Of a DNA stretch of 64,000 nt, positions 1-13,000 are shown in pieces. Location of the stretch: NCBI GenBank assembly GCA_035236585.1, contig CP141139.1, positions 20,538,990 to 20,602,989 on the forward strand. The letters run 5' to 3'. The notes beneath the pieces are model-generated. The model made no database searches and was not told the DNA's origin. It saw only the letters and a list, made by a program, of their open reading frames with translations. The stretch's first letter is position 1. The number at the start of each line of letters is the position of its first letter. This stretch comes from Warburgia ugandensis (Eukaryota > Streptophyta > Magnoliopsida > Canellales > Canellaceae). The position numbers and the translations under genes are program-made.

Positions 1-320
1 TTTTTCATTTGGGCTTGGGACCGGCATTGGAGGAGTTAGATTATAGAACAAGTAATTATATTTATCTCTTCAAACTAGAAGGGGTTCGCTTTGTGTTTTC
101 TTTATCAATCTTGGGGAGTGGAGGGTGTTATTTATAAACTTTTGCGGAGATAGAGTGGATAAAATGTTATAAGATAGTAGTTAGGTGGGAAAGTGGGGAA
201 GAGAAGTTAGAAGAAATGGAGTGTGGCTGGAAAAATAGAGAAGAAATGTATGAAGGAGGGAAAGGGAGAGAGAATGCAAAAAAAAAAAACAATTGGATCT
301 TTAATATTTCTCACAAAGCT
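1..320. other. Upstream sequence, no gene; starts inside a repeat
   Basis: The first 30 nt closely match 54979-55008, so a repeat is cut by the window edge. The rest is purine-rich on the + strand with an A10 run near 288. No coding signal seen. Confidence 0.5.
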
Positions 321-480
321 CCATAAAAAAGGGTAGCTTAGGTGCATGAAGCTCTCGCCTATGCGGGGTCCGAGGAAGGGGCAGACTATAAGGGCTTATA
401 ATAAGGATCTTGTGTTTTTACAAGAGGTTATTTTCACGTCTTGAACCCATAACTTTTAGTATTGTGCCAAGGTTCCCTTC
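321..480 (-). mobile_element. Au-type SINE, full-length 5' end, 12-bp TSD
   Basis: On the - strand it begins with the tRNA-like head (GAGCC-type start, GGCAC A-box remnant, TTCAAGACG B-box region), then the typical GAGGT-rich body and a GGGGTCC...GAGCTTCATGCACC tail ending in T-rich sequence. TCTCACAAAGCT occurs perfectly at 309-320 and 481-492, marking the target-site duplication. Family known from plants; about 160 bp here against roughly 180 for a full copy. Confidence 0.85.
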
Positions 481-711
481 TCTCACAAAGCTTTTTATCT
501 ACTTGAAAAATTTCTCCAAATTAAATTCTGATTATTTCGTATCCGTACGCTTCTGGCGCTCCGTAGGCAGAACACCTATTTTTCTAACTTGCGCCTCTGA
601 GCAATCTTTCATTTCTCCTACTTTATCCACTCCCTCCAAGCCCTGTAACACGCGGAAAAGACGCTGGCATTCGAGCAACGGCGTGTCTTCGCCTTCATCG
701 CCAAAGCAGGA
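481..711 (+). promoter_or_regulatory. Probable core promoter and 5' UTR of MUTS2
   Basis: Assigned by position only: it lies between the SINE and the start codon. No clear TATA box is visible; the stretch 600-645 is pyrimidine-rich, common in plant 5' leaders. An in-frame stop at 646-648 bounds the coding start. The transcription start is unknown and could lie upstream of the SINE. Confidence 0.4.
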
Positions 712-1050
712 ATGTTACGCATCCCAACCTCCAAACTTCAGTTCCCTGCTTATGAAAATCTAGTTATTCCGCTGCCATTTCGTCAAAAAATTCGACCTCC
801 CGGTTGCTTGAAAAAGTTTCGAAAGTCACTTCACTGCAACTGCAACATCATCTCCATCTTCGTTCCCTTCCGCATCCTCTCTCGACGGAAGACGATTCGC
901 GTCTCTCTCAGACAGTTCGAATGCAATTCAAAAGTAAATTCTCAGAAATCTTCTGTTTTGCTGGATACGCTCAGAGTGTTGGAATGGGACAAAGTCTGCG
1001 ATTCCGTTGCGTCCTTTGCTGGGACCTCGTTAGGTCGAGAAGCACTCAAG
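712..1050 (+). CDS. MUTS2: MUTS2 exon 1
   Basis: It encodes residues 1-113. The first 75 or so residues are rich in Arg, Lys, Ser and Cys with few acids, as in plastid or mitochondrial targeting peptides. The end, [20 protein letters not shown], is the conserved N-terminal motif of MutS2. The donor follows codon 113 (CTCAAG|GTTACT, phase 0). Confidence 0.9.
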
Positions 1051-4000
1051 GTTACTGTCTCTGCTGAAATTAAGCTTGATTTCTGGCCTTTAAATGCGCC
1101 TTTTTATGATTAACTGTTCAAAGGAAATAACAAGGATTTTCTCCTCGTTTAGGCTCAGCTTTGGTCAGTGGATGCAAGCTATGAGGAAAGTAAGAATCTT
1201 TTGAGGGAAACCAATGCCGCTGTTGAAATGCTGAAGTACGGCGTTGGTGGAATGGACTTCACGGGGCTTGATGCCGAGCGGGTGAGATTAGTTTTTTTGA
1301 ATAATGCTGTTGATTCGGTTTTAAGTCTCATGTTTTATTTTTGATCTTCTTTGTTATAGTTTTGTAGAAGTAAAAAGCTTTGTATCTAGTGTACTACAAG
1401 CATAAACATAAATTTATATGTGTGGCTTTTTCTGTGGATTGGAATTATAATTTCTATAATATGTTTCAGTAACTTTTGACAGAAATAATGACACTTCAAC
1501 AAGAAAATCATTTTGGGATTAGTCTTGAAAGCTCCACTTGCATATCCGAAAAGAAAAATGAAAATCAGGATGATAGAAAATAATAGCTAACTGGAATCAG
1601 ATTCTTTGAGTGGGTTGGATAAGAGGTGACCATGACCAAAAGTATGATATTAATGCTAGTTGCAACAAGGATCCACATGATGGCTTCTCAACAAAACCTA
1701 AAAGCAATCCACGTGAGTGAGAGCCCTTCTTGGTTCAAAAATCGTATAGGCAATAGCAGGTATTTGATGCAATAATGGTGCAATAGTGTTTTGTGACCAA
1801 TTTTCTTGTATAACCATCATGTGGTCCTATTCTCGGTCAGGTATATTTCCGATTTGCTTGTAGCAGCTTGTTGTTGAGTTGAATGTAGATTGCCTTTTAT
1901 TGAACCTTACTTTGATCTTTCCGTGGTTATTCTAGATTATGGAGTATGACATTGGTTTTTAGATAGTTTTTCTTTCTAATTTGAGCTAGCATGGGTAGAG
2001 GAGTGAAAATGGTTGAAAAATTGAAAGATTTGGATTGTTGGTGGATGTTCATGGTAGGATTCACCAAATTGTGAGGAAGCTTATTCTTGTGGATATGAAC
2101 TTCAAGAAATGGAACAATTTCAGTCCTTGTGAGATCAGTGACAATGGCCGACCCCTAATTGGGATAAGGCCTTGATGATGATGATGATGATGATGATGAT
2201 CAGTGACAAAGTCATGGTTATAAGATAGAAAAGAGGAGATAAGTTTGCTTCTCAAGTTGATCTCCTTGAAATGCATGTGCACAAAGTAGAGGTTAGTATG
2301 ATATCTTATCCAAGATTATAGGTGGCCACAACATGTAAGATTTCTTTCTTGGCTCAAAATTTCAAATAATTTAGATCCTCACATTAACTTCATCCTTTAA
2401 GGAAGAGGGGATTCATGTAGATTTTCCCTCATTTTCCCAAGAATCACTAATTAGTAGTCATGACCTTTCAAGGGTTTCACACCAGTAAAATGTCCATTGA
2501 AAAGCTTTTCCACCAAAGAAGGTCAATTAAACCTCCCACAACCTTCATTTGCCTTTTATTTCTTAGTAGGGGTTCACCTAACAAAGGTCCTCACACCAGG
2601 GAATCAATTGCCATATTGGGCCCTTCATTATCACATCTCATCAATATTATTGAGGCAAAACCTTAGATGAATTAGGACCTATGACCACAAAATCCAAAAT
2701 CCTTTTGAGCCCTTGGTAGGATTGTTACTTCTAAGCTACATAACTTGTGAGACTTTCTATTATCAAAGCCACGTCTTCTGCATTACCTTGACTTCAGGGT
2801 GGATGTATCCATTTCTGGATATAGTCAAGTTGATCCTTCATAGAGCTAGTTGAGAGAATCCTGTCTTCTTGGAGATTATAGGGACCCATGGGGGTTAGAA
2901 GTGCAAGATCACATGGGCAATTCACTTATTCTAGACTAGATGGTATTCTAGGATCTTCAGAAGCGTGTATATGATAATGCATATGGAGTAAAAAATTTGA
3001 ATTCCTTTTTGATAAGTCTTCGGTTGAGAAAGGTGATTCGTGAATATTCTCGACTACTAGGAATCCAAGATTTTTCATCAAAGATTTGCTAAAGTGATGC
3101 AAGGGGTGTCGTACTTCATTATGAGTCTCAAGATTTCTTTTAGAACATTTTTGCTATTAGCCAACCAGATATTGATTTGCAAGCTAGTAGTGGCCTCACA
3201 AGAGCATCTGTCATTGCTAAAGACTCTAATAGTTTTGATCTAGGTCATGACTTTTTATAGTCTTGTTGCTTTTCTTTGTGTTCTTTATTCTTTACAAAAG
3301 AAAAGGTTAATAGTATCTATGGAATTATGCTGGAGAGGGACTATGTATTCACTACATGCTTCCTGCAATGTATTGAGATGAAATATCACTTAATGAGAGA
3401 ACCTTCTGATAAAAGGAATTAAGTTGTGTATCAAGCAGTAAATGGATCACATAGCTGAGAAAAGATTATTTGGAATGTCTGTTGAACATGCTCTAGATGA
3501 ACTGGAGGTGTAACTTTGGTTTGCGGATAGTGCAAGATAAATTGAATCTGTCTTAAACTGTTAACCGCAAAGCAAATTTGCTTTATGTTCTGTCCACTAA
3601 TGGCATATGATTATTTTCAAATTTTCAAATTCTCAAAAGAGCAAAAAGTGGCATGTGGTTGTTTTCTTTAGCTTATGTGAAAAACAAGTATAAAATTACT
3701 TCTATACTTACAAATGCTATTAAAAAAAATAATTCATGAGACCTATAGGCACTTCTTTCGTTTCAAGGATTGAGCAAAAAGTTGAGAGAAATTTTTCTTC
3801 CCTACAACTTCAAGCATACTATGTTTTAGACACTATAAAATTATAGCTAGGGAAATTGGTCTATTCACAATTATACTGAATAACTTTACGAACAAGTCAT
3901 GAGGTTGAATGATGATGAATAGCAGTAACGAACTCCGTATATTTCATGGCTGCAACCTAGCATCCAAGACGTCCTAAATCAGTAGGATCTATAGAATGTT

Positions 4001-7000
4001 TCTCAAGCACCTCAATGTGTGAAAGCTGCAAAAGAAAAAAAAAAAAAACCAACTTAGAATGTATGACAGAGGGGTTGGAAATTCTGACTCTTGGAATGGA
4101 GTAGAAACCAGATCTAGGAATCTAACCCTAATATCTGACCAGCAGGAATTACTACCAAAGGGGGGTGGATGTTCCAGTGCCTCGTGTATGGGGAAACACT
4201 AACACAATAAAGTGTTTCAAATGCCATGAAATGGTCATCGTTCTTCTGATTGTAGGAGAACAAATCCGCTGGATAACAAGCAACTGAAAATGGACGACGT
4301 GATGACTGGCTGCCCATGTATAAGAATGATCCTAATCTTGGTAGCTAACAATGTGATGATGAAGATGGCATAGTGATGGGAGATTTAGGAATTGTGCTAG
4401 TTATGTGCAAGAATCTTTTGGCCCCTAAATGTGAAGATTCCAAGGACTGCCCGTGACATAATATGTTACAAACAACTTTCATAATTGGTGGACTTGTCTG
4501 CAACTTGCATAATATGTTACAAAGAACTTGCATAATTGGTGAAATTATGCATTGGTAATAGATGCTTTGATAATGTGTGGTCTGATATTTGTTGAATCGA
4601 TGTTTGTCACATTCGCCGTGCATGTCAATGTGATAATAAGGTGGTGCTTGATAGGGAACAGTTCCATCTTGGGAGGAGTGCACACCTACACCTAGATTGG
4701 GGAGGTCGTGAAATTCCTCTCCTTGGCCAGTTTTGTGGAGGAGATGGAGAAGAGTGGAATAGCGTATGCACTTGTGGCCAAGGAGTGTACAAAGGAGCTG
4801 AATTTTCCTGCTGAAATTGAGCCCCTCTGGATGAATTTACTGACGTAACACCTCAAGAACTCCTTAGAGAGTTGCCCCACTATGAGAGCCATTTAGTATT
4901 TCATTGATTTGGTGCTGGGAGCTAGGTTACTGAATTGTGCACATAATTGGATGATCCCTAAAGAGCATGAAGAACCTAACTGGCAAGTTTTGAAGTTATT
5001 GAAGATGGATTGGATAAGGGAAAGTAGGAGTCATTGTGTTGATCTGGCCTTTCTAGCTTGAAAGAAAGATGGATCTTGGCATATGTGTGTCAACAGCAGG
5101 GCAATAAATAAAAATACCGATAAATACAGGTTTTCTATTCCTCATTTAGATGATGTGCTGTCCATATATCGACTGCAACGGTCTTTTCTAAGATTATTCT
5201 TAAGTGTAGGTGCCAACCATTTCATATCCTCCTAGGAGATGAATGGAAAAAAGTGAATCAACTATCATGTACGAATGAATAGGTAATAGCGTGCTGGAGT
5301 TCGAATGGCTTTATGCTTTTCGAGGTTTGTCGCAGAATTTTTCCAATCCCTTACTTCAATCCGGTGATCTGAGAAAAATCACTTGATAAATTGATGTTAG
5401 CGACAAACCTTTCCACCTTTCAAACATGTGACGGTTATATGAGTGACTGGTTAGGCCATTTGGATTGTTTAATGTCCCAAAAATCATTCATGCAAGTGAT
5501 GAACCGTGTTTTAAAATCCTTTAATGAGAAACTTGTGGTTCATATATTGACCATATCCTACTTTACAGTTCTTTTGTGGCTAACATATGAGCATTTGACG
5601 GTGCTGTCCTCACTACTCGAAGGCAAGAGAAATTTTATGTTAACCAGAAGAAATGCTGTTTTCTGACTGATAGGGTGTTATTTTTGGGTTGTGAAGTGTC
5701 TGCGCAGAGTATTTTGGTTGATTCAGAGAAGATCAAGGCTATTGTTAAGTGGCCTACTACCTCCAACATGCATCATATGTGCAGTTTTCATGGCTTAGCT
5801 TATTTTCATTGTTTTATTCGGGATCTTAGTTCCATTGTTGCACCCATCACTAATTACATGAAGAAGAGCCAATTCAAATGGACAATAGTAGAGCAAGAAA
5901 TTTGTAAGATAATGAAAAAGGGTTGTCTGAAGCACCAGTTCTTGCACTTCTGGACTTTGCAAAACTATTCGCTACTCACTGTGATGCATCAGGAGCTAGG
6001 ATAGGTTCAGTTCTTAGTATTCTTAGTAAGAAGGGGAGACCAGTGGCATTTTTCAGCGAGAAGCTCACTAGGGCTAGTTTAAGATATTGGGCTTGTGATC
6101 TGGAGTTCTATGCTGTGGTCCAGATGCTTTGTCATTGGAGGCATTATCTAATTTGCTTTGAATCTGTATTTTGTTCTGATAATGAGGCATTAAAATACAG
6201 ATATGGACAGTAGGGATTAAACAGACAACATGGAAAATGGGTCTCATTCTTAAGGAGTTCATGTTCCTCCTAAATCTCAAATACAATATGCAGAACAAAG
6301 TGGCAGATGCACTGAGTAGAAGAGCCATGGTGTTAACTATTATGGAGGTCCAGGTGAAAGTTTTGACACGTTCAGAGACCTCTATCATGATAATCCATTG
6401 GGCTGATTTTCAATGACATCTTAGTAGAGACTAGAGCTGATTATTCTCTAGAGGGGGGTTTTCTTTTTAAGGAGAATCAAATTATATATTCTTGATTGCC
6501 TTAGGAGAGGAATTTTATGGCAGTTGCACACTGAGGGGCATGTTGGGAGAGACAAAACATATGCATTGGTAGAGGCTAATTATTATTTGCTTAAGTTGGA
6601 GAACCGATTGTTGGATCATTGTCACACTTGTCAAATATCAAAGGATGGCACCATCAATGTTGGTCTCCACTCTCCCCTTCTAGTTCCTGCAGCACTTTGG
6701 GTTGCTGTTAGCTTGGATTTCATTTTGGGATTTTATGTAGCTATTTCAATCAAGTGGAGATTGACCAAGTTGAAATCTCAAAAGAACAAAGTAAGCCAAG
6801 GGAGAAACCCTAGAAAATCCCTATAAAACCCAAAAGAATTTTTTTTTTCTTTCAATAAGATGTAAATCATGTTTTTACATTTAGTCCCCACTACTTAAAA
6901 CCCAAAATATAATGAGACATAGATACTCTCACTTAAAGTTACTTATGAGGGGTATAATGGTTTCAACCACTTAAAACATAAAATAAAACAGTAAAATGGG

Positions 7001-10000
7001 CTTAAATGACATGTATTAGTGTGCCAAAAGATGCTAGCTGCTCCAAGGTACTTCTAGGCTTGAAAATACACTCCTGCATGAATTTGGCACGACCAATACC
7101 CTCGGGGTAAGTATATGCATGTTCTTCCACATCAGTCCACTCCATGTGGAGAGAACTTGTCCTTGAATTTGCCAGTGTCAGAGTAGACGGCTGGGAATCA
7201 ACCAAATCTGACGTGTTAATAGTTTTGGAGATCCTCATCGTCTGAAATGTTGACGATATAAGCATTTCTGTTGATCATCTTTATGATACGATGTGGCCCA
7301 GTCTTCTTTGATTTCAACTCTTTGTACGTACCTATTGGAAAACACCCTTTTGACCAGAATACCATCACTTCAATGCCAACCTCAAATGTCTTGGACAGAC
7401 AATGTTGATCTGTAGCTGGCTTGTACTTTGCCTTAGACGACTCCAAATGTTTCTTGACCTCCACATGAATAGAGGTAATAATATCAGCAAATTGGTTTGC
7501 TGCTACGTTGTAACCATGAATGAGAGGAAGAGGAACTAGGTTGAGTGTGCTTTGGAGTTCTTCCATAAACCACCTCAAAAGGAGTCTTGCCTGTGGAGCG
7601 GTTCTGCATGTTGTTGTAGTCAAACTCAGCTTGTGCTAGTGTAACATCCCAGTGGTTGGGGCGATAACCAGACAAACTATGCAACATGTTGCCAAATGTG
7701 AGATTGACAACCTTTAATTGCACAGCTGTCTGTTGAAGACAAGTCCTGTTATACTGGAGTTGCAATTTGAAATGACACTGTAAAATCCTCCTGAAAACAC
7801 TGCTGCAAAGTCCTCAAAAGCAGGCCTCAAACTCTCTGGTATCTGAGTGGATTGTGATCCTCCTTTTGCTACCATAAAATTAACTTCTCCTCTTTTGCTA
7901 GCATCCTCCATGAATTTTTGAGTGAGAAGAAGGACGGCCCATCCACTTCAAAAGCTTTAAGTCACTCCTTTGTGCCCATAGCTTCAAGAACAATTTTCTT
8001 TCTGTCTTGGTAGAATATGGAGAGATTATCCTTGCCCTTATGAGTAACATCATAACGATACTACCAGGACATCCCAAAATAATATGACTAATATCCATAT
8101 TGGTAGTATCAAATAAAATCTCATCAAAATAAACATTGCCTATTGAAAAGTGAACCTTACTTTGGTGTGTGATGTGCGGCCGGTGTCCATCATGAATCCA
8201 CCTACTTCGCTACAGTGCTTAATGTGGTGTTGTGTGTAGTCAAATTTTCAACAGCCACTTTTGCTACAATATTTTCTTCATAGGCATTGTTAATCCTGTT
8301 GCAAACTATGCCTTTTGTCGTGCACTTGGTGCGAAATATCTCATGTATTGAGACTCAAGTGCAATATGGTTTGTCTCGTTTCAACAACCCAAAACTTCTG
8401 TTCTCATCTGCATGTGCCCATCGTGCATCTTCCAAATCTCCTTCTTTAACATGGCCACAATCAAAAGACTTCTCTACCTGTAGGTCAGGCTGCTCGTCCT
8501 CTTGTTGAACCATTGCATTAATACCCTATTACATGGGTGGGCAATTACAAGAGGTATGCCCCTCTTCTCTACAACGATAATATTTAATTCCCTTCGAAAA
8601 GGCATATGGATATGCTTGCTGGTTTGGTTGTGTGCCTGGGTAAATTGATTGCCCTTGAGACACCAAATTCTTCTTGTGATTGGTTTGGTTGACGGGAGGA
8701 TGTTTCCCAAAGTCTGTGTTCGAAGAAGTAGGCTGTTGGTCGCCTGTTGCAACATTTTTTTCCTTTTGTTGTCTCCCCTCCATGCGCTTGCCTTGATGAT
8801 TGGCTGCAAAAAGAAAATTTTTCTAATTGCATTGCTGCTTTAGTGACGAATTGGATCACTTCACTCAAACCCCAAATCTCTTGCATTATTACATTCTCTT
8901 ATAAAAGGGTTTTAGACCACCAATAAACCTAGCAGTCTTAACGGAGTCAGTCTCCATCAACTCATTGCGACAAAAAGTCTAAAAAATTCTATGGCATATT
9001 CTTGAATGCTTTGCATCCATTGTTGGCAGTTTTGATACTGCATAAACATTTGTTCGTAATCATGTGGAAGGAATTGGCCTCGTAAAAGTTGCTTCCTCCG
9101 TGGCCAAGACCTAATCAGCACTTTTCCCATCCTTGTGCACATTATCTGTAAGTGTTCCGACGATACAAACATGCCTCCTTTCAATTTGTAGGGCACTTAC
9201 TTCACCTTCTTGTGTTGTGGGTGGCTGCATATTTGAAACATCTCTCTAGCTCCATGAGCAGTCAAAAAAATCCTCAACGTGCAATTGCCTATTAAAAGAT
9301 CGAAGATCTATCTTCATCTTGTAATCTGGTTCCTGGTAATTTTCTCCTTGAAACTATTGTCGACCCCTGTAGAAAGGCCTGTCTCTTTCAAATCGTTCCT
9401 CTCAAGTGTCCAAAACATCCTCTTCATTATTAAAATTCTCTGAGGAATAAAATGTTCCCGTTGATTGACGTCTAAAATAGGTATGATTGGCTGGTTAAAC
9501 AACACAGTATTCAGGTCGTTCCCTATGGTTTTTGTGATCAACCCTTTCCAGAATTACTCCACCACGAGCCTCATCATTGGTGGGAATAGTTTCTTGTTGC
9601 TGGATTTGCAGATTCTCCATTGCCTCATTCATCTGACGCATGGACACTTGTGAACCCTGGGGCTTTCCAAGATAACAACCATCTTGTTGTTGTTATCTTT
9701 TAAAACAACTGCACCTCCATCGAATCAGAAACCATTGCAGTGATCTTGCCGCCATGACAACACCTTATGGACCAATTTTGATCAAGTGGAAATTTACTAA
9801 GTTGAAATCTCAAAAGAACAAAGCAAGCCATAGGGAGAAACCTTAGAGAAACCCTAGAAAACCCAAGAGAAATCTTTTCTTCTTTTTTTAGTAAGATGTA
9901 AATCACGTTTTCACATGTAGTCCCTTATTTAAAATCCAAAATATGATGAAAAGACAAATAGCCTCACTTAAAGTTACTTATGAGGGGTATAATGGTCCCA

Positions 10001-13000
10001 ACATCTTAAAACATAAAAGAAAATAGTAAAATAGACTTAATTGACACCTAAACTATGCCAAAGGATGCTTGCTGCTCGTAAGTGCTTCTATGCTTGGAAA
10101 TAAGCTCCTTTGTGAATTTGGCACAAATAATGCCCTCAAGGTGAGTATGTGCGTGTTCCTCTAATCAGGATTACACATACACAGAAGTATAGATTCTGTT
10201 TTGTAGTGGTTGATCGATTTTCTATGCTTGGAAATAAGCTACTTTGTGAATTTGGCACAAATAATGCCCTCAAGGTGAGTATCTGCATGTTCCTCTAATC
10301 AGGATTACACATACACAGAAGTATAGATTCTGTTTTGTAGTGGTTGATTGATTTTCTAAAAGTGATGCACTTTTTTCCCTGTAGAAAGACAATGGACGCT
10401 TCTCATATTGCTGGTTTATGCTTCAAAGAAGTGGTATTCTTACTTGGATTGCTAAAATCTATCACTTTTGATGGAGATAGGAATTTATTAGTCACTCTTG
10501 GTGGACTTCATGGAAATGCATGGGCACAAAGTTGAGTTTCAGAAGTGCCTGTCATCCACAAACATATGGCTAGATTCAGGTTATGAACAACATTTTAGGT
10601 CAACTGATCGAAAGTTTGGTAAGTAAACAATATGAAGCAGGGGACAAAGTGTTACCAAATGCCAAAATTTACATTCAACAAATCCAGGAATCGTTCTACC
10701 AAGTTGAGCCCATTTGAAATTGTTTATGGCAGCAAACCAGGCAGCATACTATATCTTGCCCCCTTACCTAATCTTGGGCGTGCAAGTGCTAAGGCAGATA
10801 CATTGGCCGATTATATTTACGAAATTCATGAGCATTCACTTACAAATTGAAGAAAACAGTGCCAAATATAAGAAACTTACCAGGGTTGAAGGCAAGTACT
10901 TTTGTTATGTTGGCAATTATGATTGGGCAGTTTTACCACATGACCTTTATCCAGCAGTTGAACACAACAAGCTTAGTGCAAGGAACATTCAGCCATGTGA
11001 GGTGATTGAGAAGATTAATGACAATGCTTATTGCCTTAAAATTCCAAGTCATATTAACACCTTGGATGTATTTAATGTGACGCATTTACTGCGGTAACAT
11101 GAGGGTTCATTGAGTGAAGATGATGGAAACACCTGGAGGGAGTGATGCAATGCCTGTGGAAGAGTTCTTCTGTATGCATGAACATCCAGAAAAAGCTAAA
11201 GGGTTGTCCAAGGCTTTGGAGGGCTCTCAAGTCCTTTAGTTCTTTTCTTTTCTTTGCTTATTAGTTCATTTGAGTACGAATTCTTGAGTCTGTTTCTTTT
11301 CAATAGTTTTTAATTATGATAGAACCCTTGTATTATTTGAGAAATAAAGATCTCAGATTGGGATTTTCTTATTTAACCCTGGGCTTAACTATAAAGGAGC
11401 ATCTAATCCTTCAGGAAAGTGGTTTAATGGATTACTGAAGTATTTTGGAATCTTGTGTTGCTTTTCTCCCTCCAGTTGCTGCAAGGAACCTTTGGGCAAG
11501 TCTAGTTCTCTTTGACTTTAAGACTATAAAGCATTGATCTTGACTCTCTTTCCATTGGTTGTCCTTATTACTTGATTGCATTACTTATTCTTCTTGCAGG
11601 TGAAGTCAGCTACTGATCGTGCTTCAAGGACTCTAGCAGTGGAAGGAATTGAAGCACTGGCTGTCGCTAGCCTTCTACAGTTTGCTAACAGCTTAAAGTT
11701 TTCCTTGAGAGCTGCAGTCAAGGAAGACATGGATTGGTACAGTAGGTTCATGCCTCTTACAGAATTGGTAATTTCCTTATATTGATGTACACAGTGGTAA
11801 TATTTGCTAAAACACCTTTTCTGGATATTAATCATCCCGGTTTTCTGACTTGTCCTTCTAGATAATAAACTTGGTCATAAATCAATCCTTGGTTAAGGCA
11901 GTGCAGCAAGTGATAGATGAAGATGGCTCTGTAAAAGACTCTGCAGTATGTTCTTTGAACCTATTGATAAACATCTGTTTTCTGGTGCTTAGATTCCTAA
12001 AAGATTGCCACTGTTTCATGCATTTTTTGCAACAAATAACCAATAAGAACCAGTTGTTTAGTTATAATTGAAATCAGTTGTTTTCATTCAAATGATATGA
12101 CTTCCATGCCTTTCCGCATACATATCACTTTCATATGATTGGATTACTGTAACATCAACTTTGGCTTGTCTATATTATGATATAACTAGTCTACAGTCAA
12201 ATTTGATTACCATGAGAAATGACTTACTCACAGCCAACAAAGAGACGAAAAAGGGAAAAAACAAAATTAGAAATACTTAGTTGATGTTTTCTTCAGATGG
12301 AGATGAATAATTGCATTTGTACCACATAGATCCTTTGTAGTTCGAATTTCTCCACCTTGTTGATCAAAAAGGCAGCCCAGTGCACAAAGCTCCCATGTAT
12401 GTGAGGTCTGGGGAAGGGGACCACCGCAAAGGTCTATACTATGCAGCCTTACCTTGCATTTTTGCAAGAGGCTGTTTCTACCCCTCGAACCTGTGACCTC
12501 CAGGCTGTTCTCCACTGTATGAATGATTTTCTTCAATTCTGCTTCTTGACTGGCATAAAGTTGCAGCAGTTTTGGCATTTATCTCTGCAGTGCTTGTGAT
12601 TGTCTTCCTCGTCATCCTTCTCTATTTCTCTAGAAAGTCTGTCTTCTTGAAAAAGCTAATGGTTTCGGCCTCATGTTGGTTTATTATCTGCCAACCTACT
12701 TATGTCTGGCAGAGGTTAAGTGTGCCTATCTTGTGAAATTTGAGCTTCTGAGTGAAATAAACACATCTTCTGAAATGATATTTGTTTATGGGTCTGTTGC
12801 TTGGATTAGCAAAATCTTCTTAGACAAAGCAACCTTGTCAGAAACGAGAGGTAACCAGTGAAACACACTTTATCCACACTGAGATGCTAACTGCATTTTT
12901 ATTATGGAAATACTGCTGCTTCGTTAGGTAATAATACAAGCAGAAAACCAAATTGAACAAGTGAGAAACTCTCTAAGTGAAGATGTCTTTAGCGTTCAGC

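Larger units (their letters stand above)
6736..10163 (-). mobile_element. Internally deleted Ty3/gypsy element nested in another gypsy relic
   Basis: Two direct repeats of about 395 bp, 6736-7129 and 9768-10163, enclose an antisense gag-pol relic. Both repeats start TG at the same offset from ATCAAGTGGA. The host gypsy integrase reading stops at the left edge and resumes at the right edge, showing insertion into it. No clear 5-bp TSD: TTTTA on the left, ATCAG on the right. Confidence 0.85.

Noticed and set aside
410-763. 117-residue open frame upstream of MUTS2
   Set aside because: It runs through an antisense SINE and the 5' region of exon 1 in another frame, with no recognisable protein.
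2061-2282. Open frame with a poly-His run on the - strand
   Set aside because: The His run is the (GAT)n tail of an RTE insertion read in reverse.
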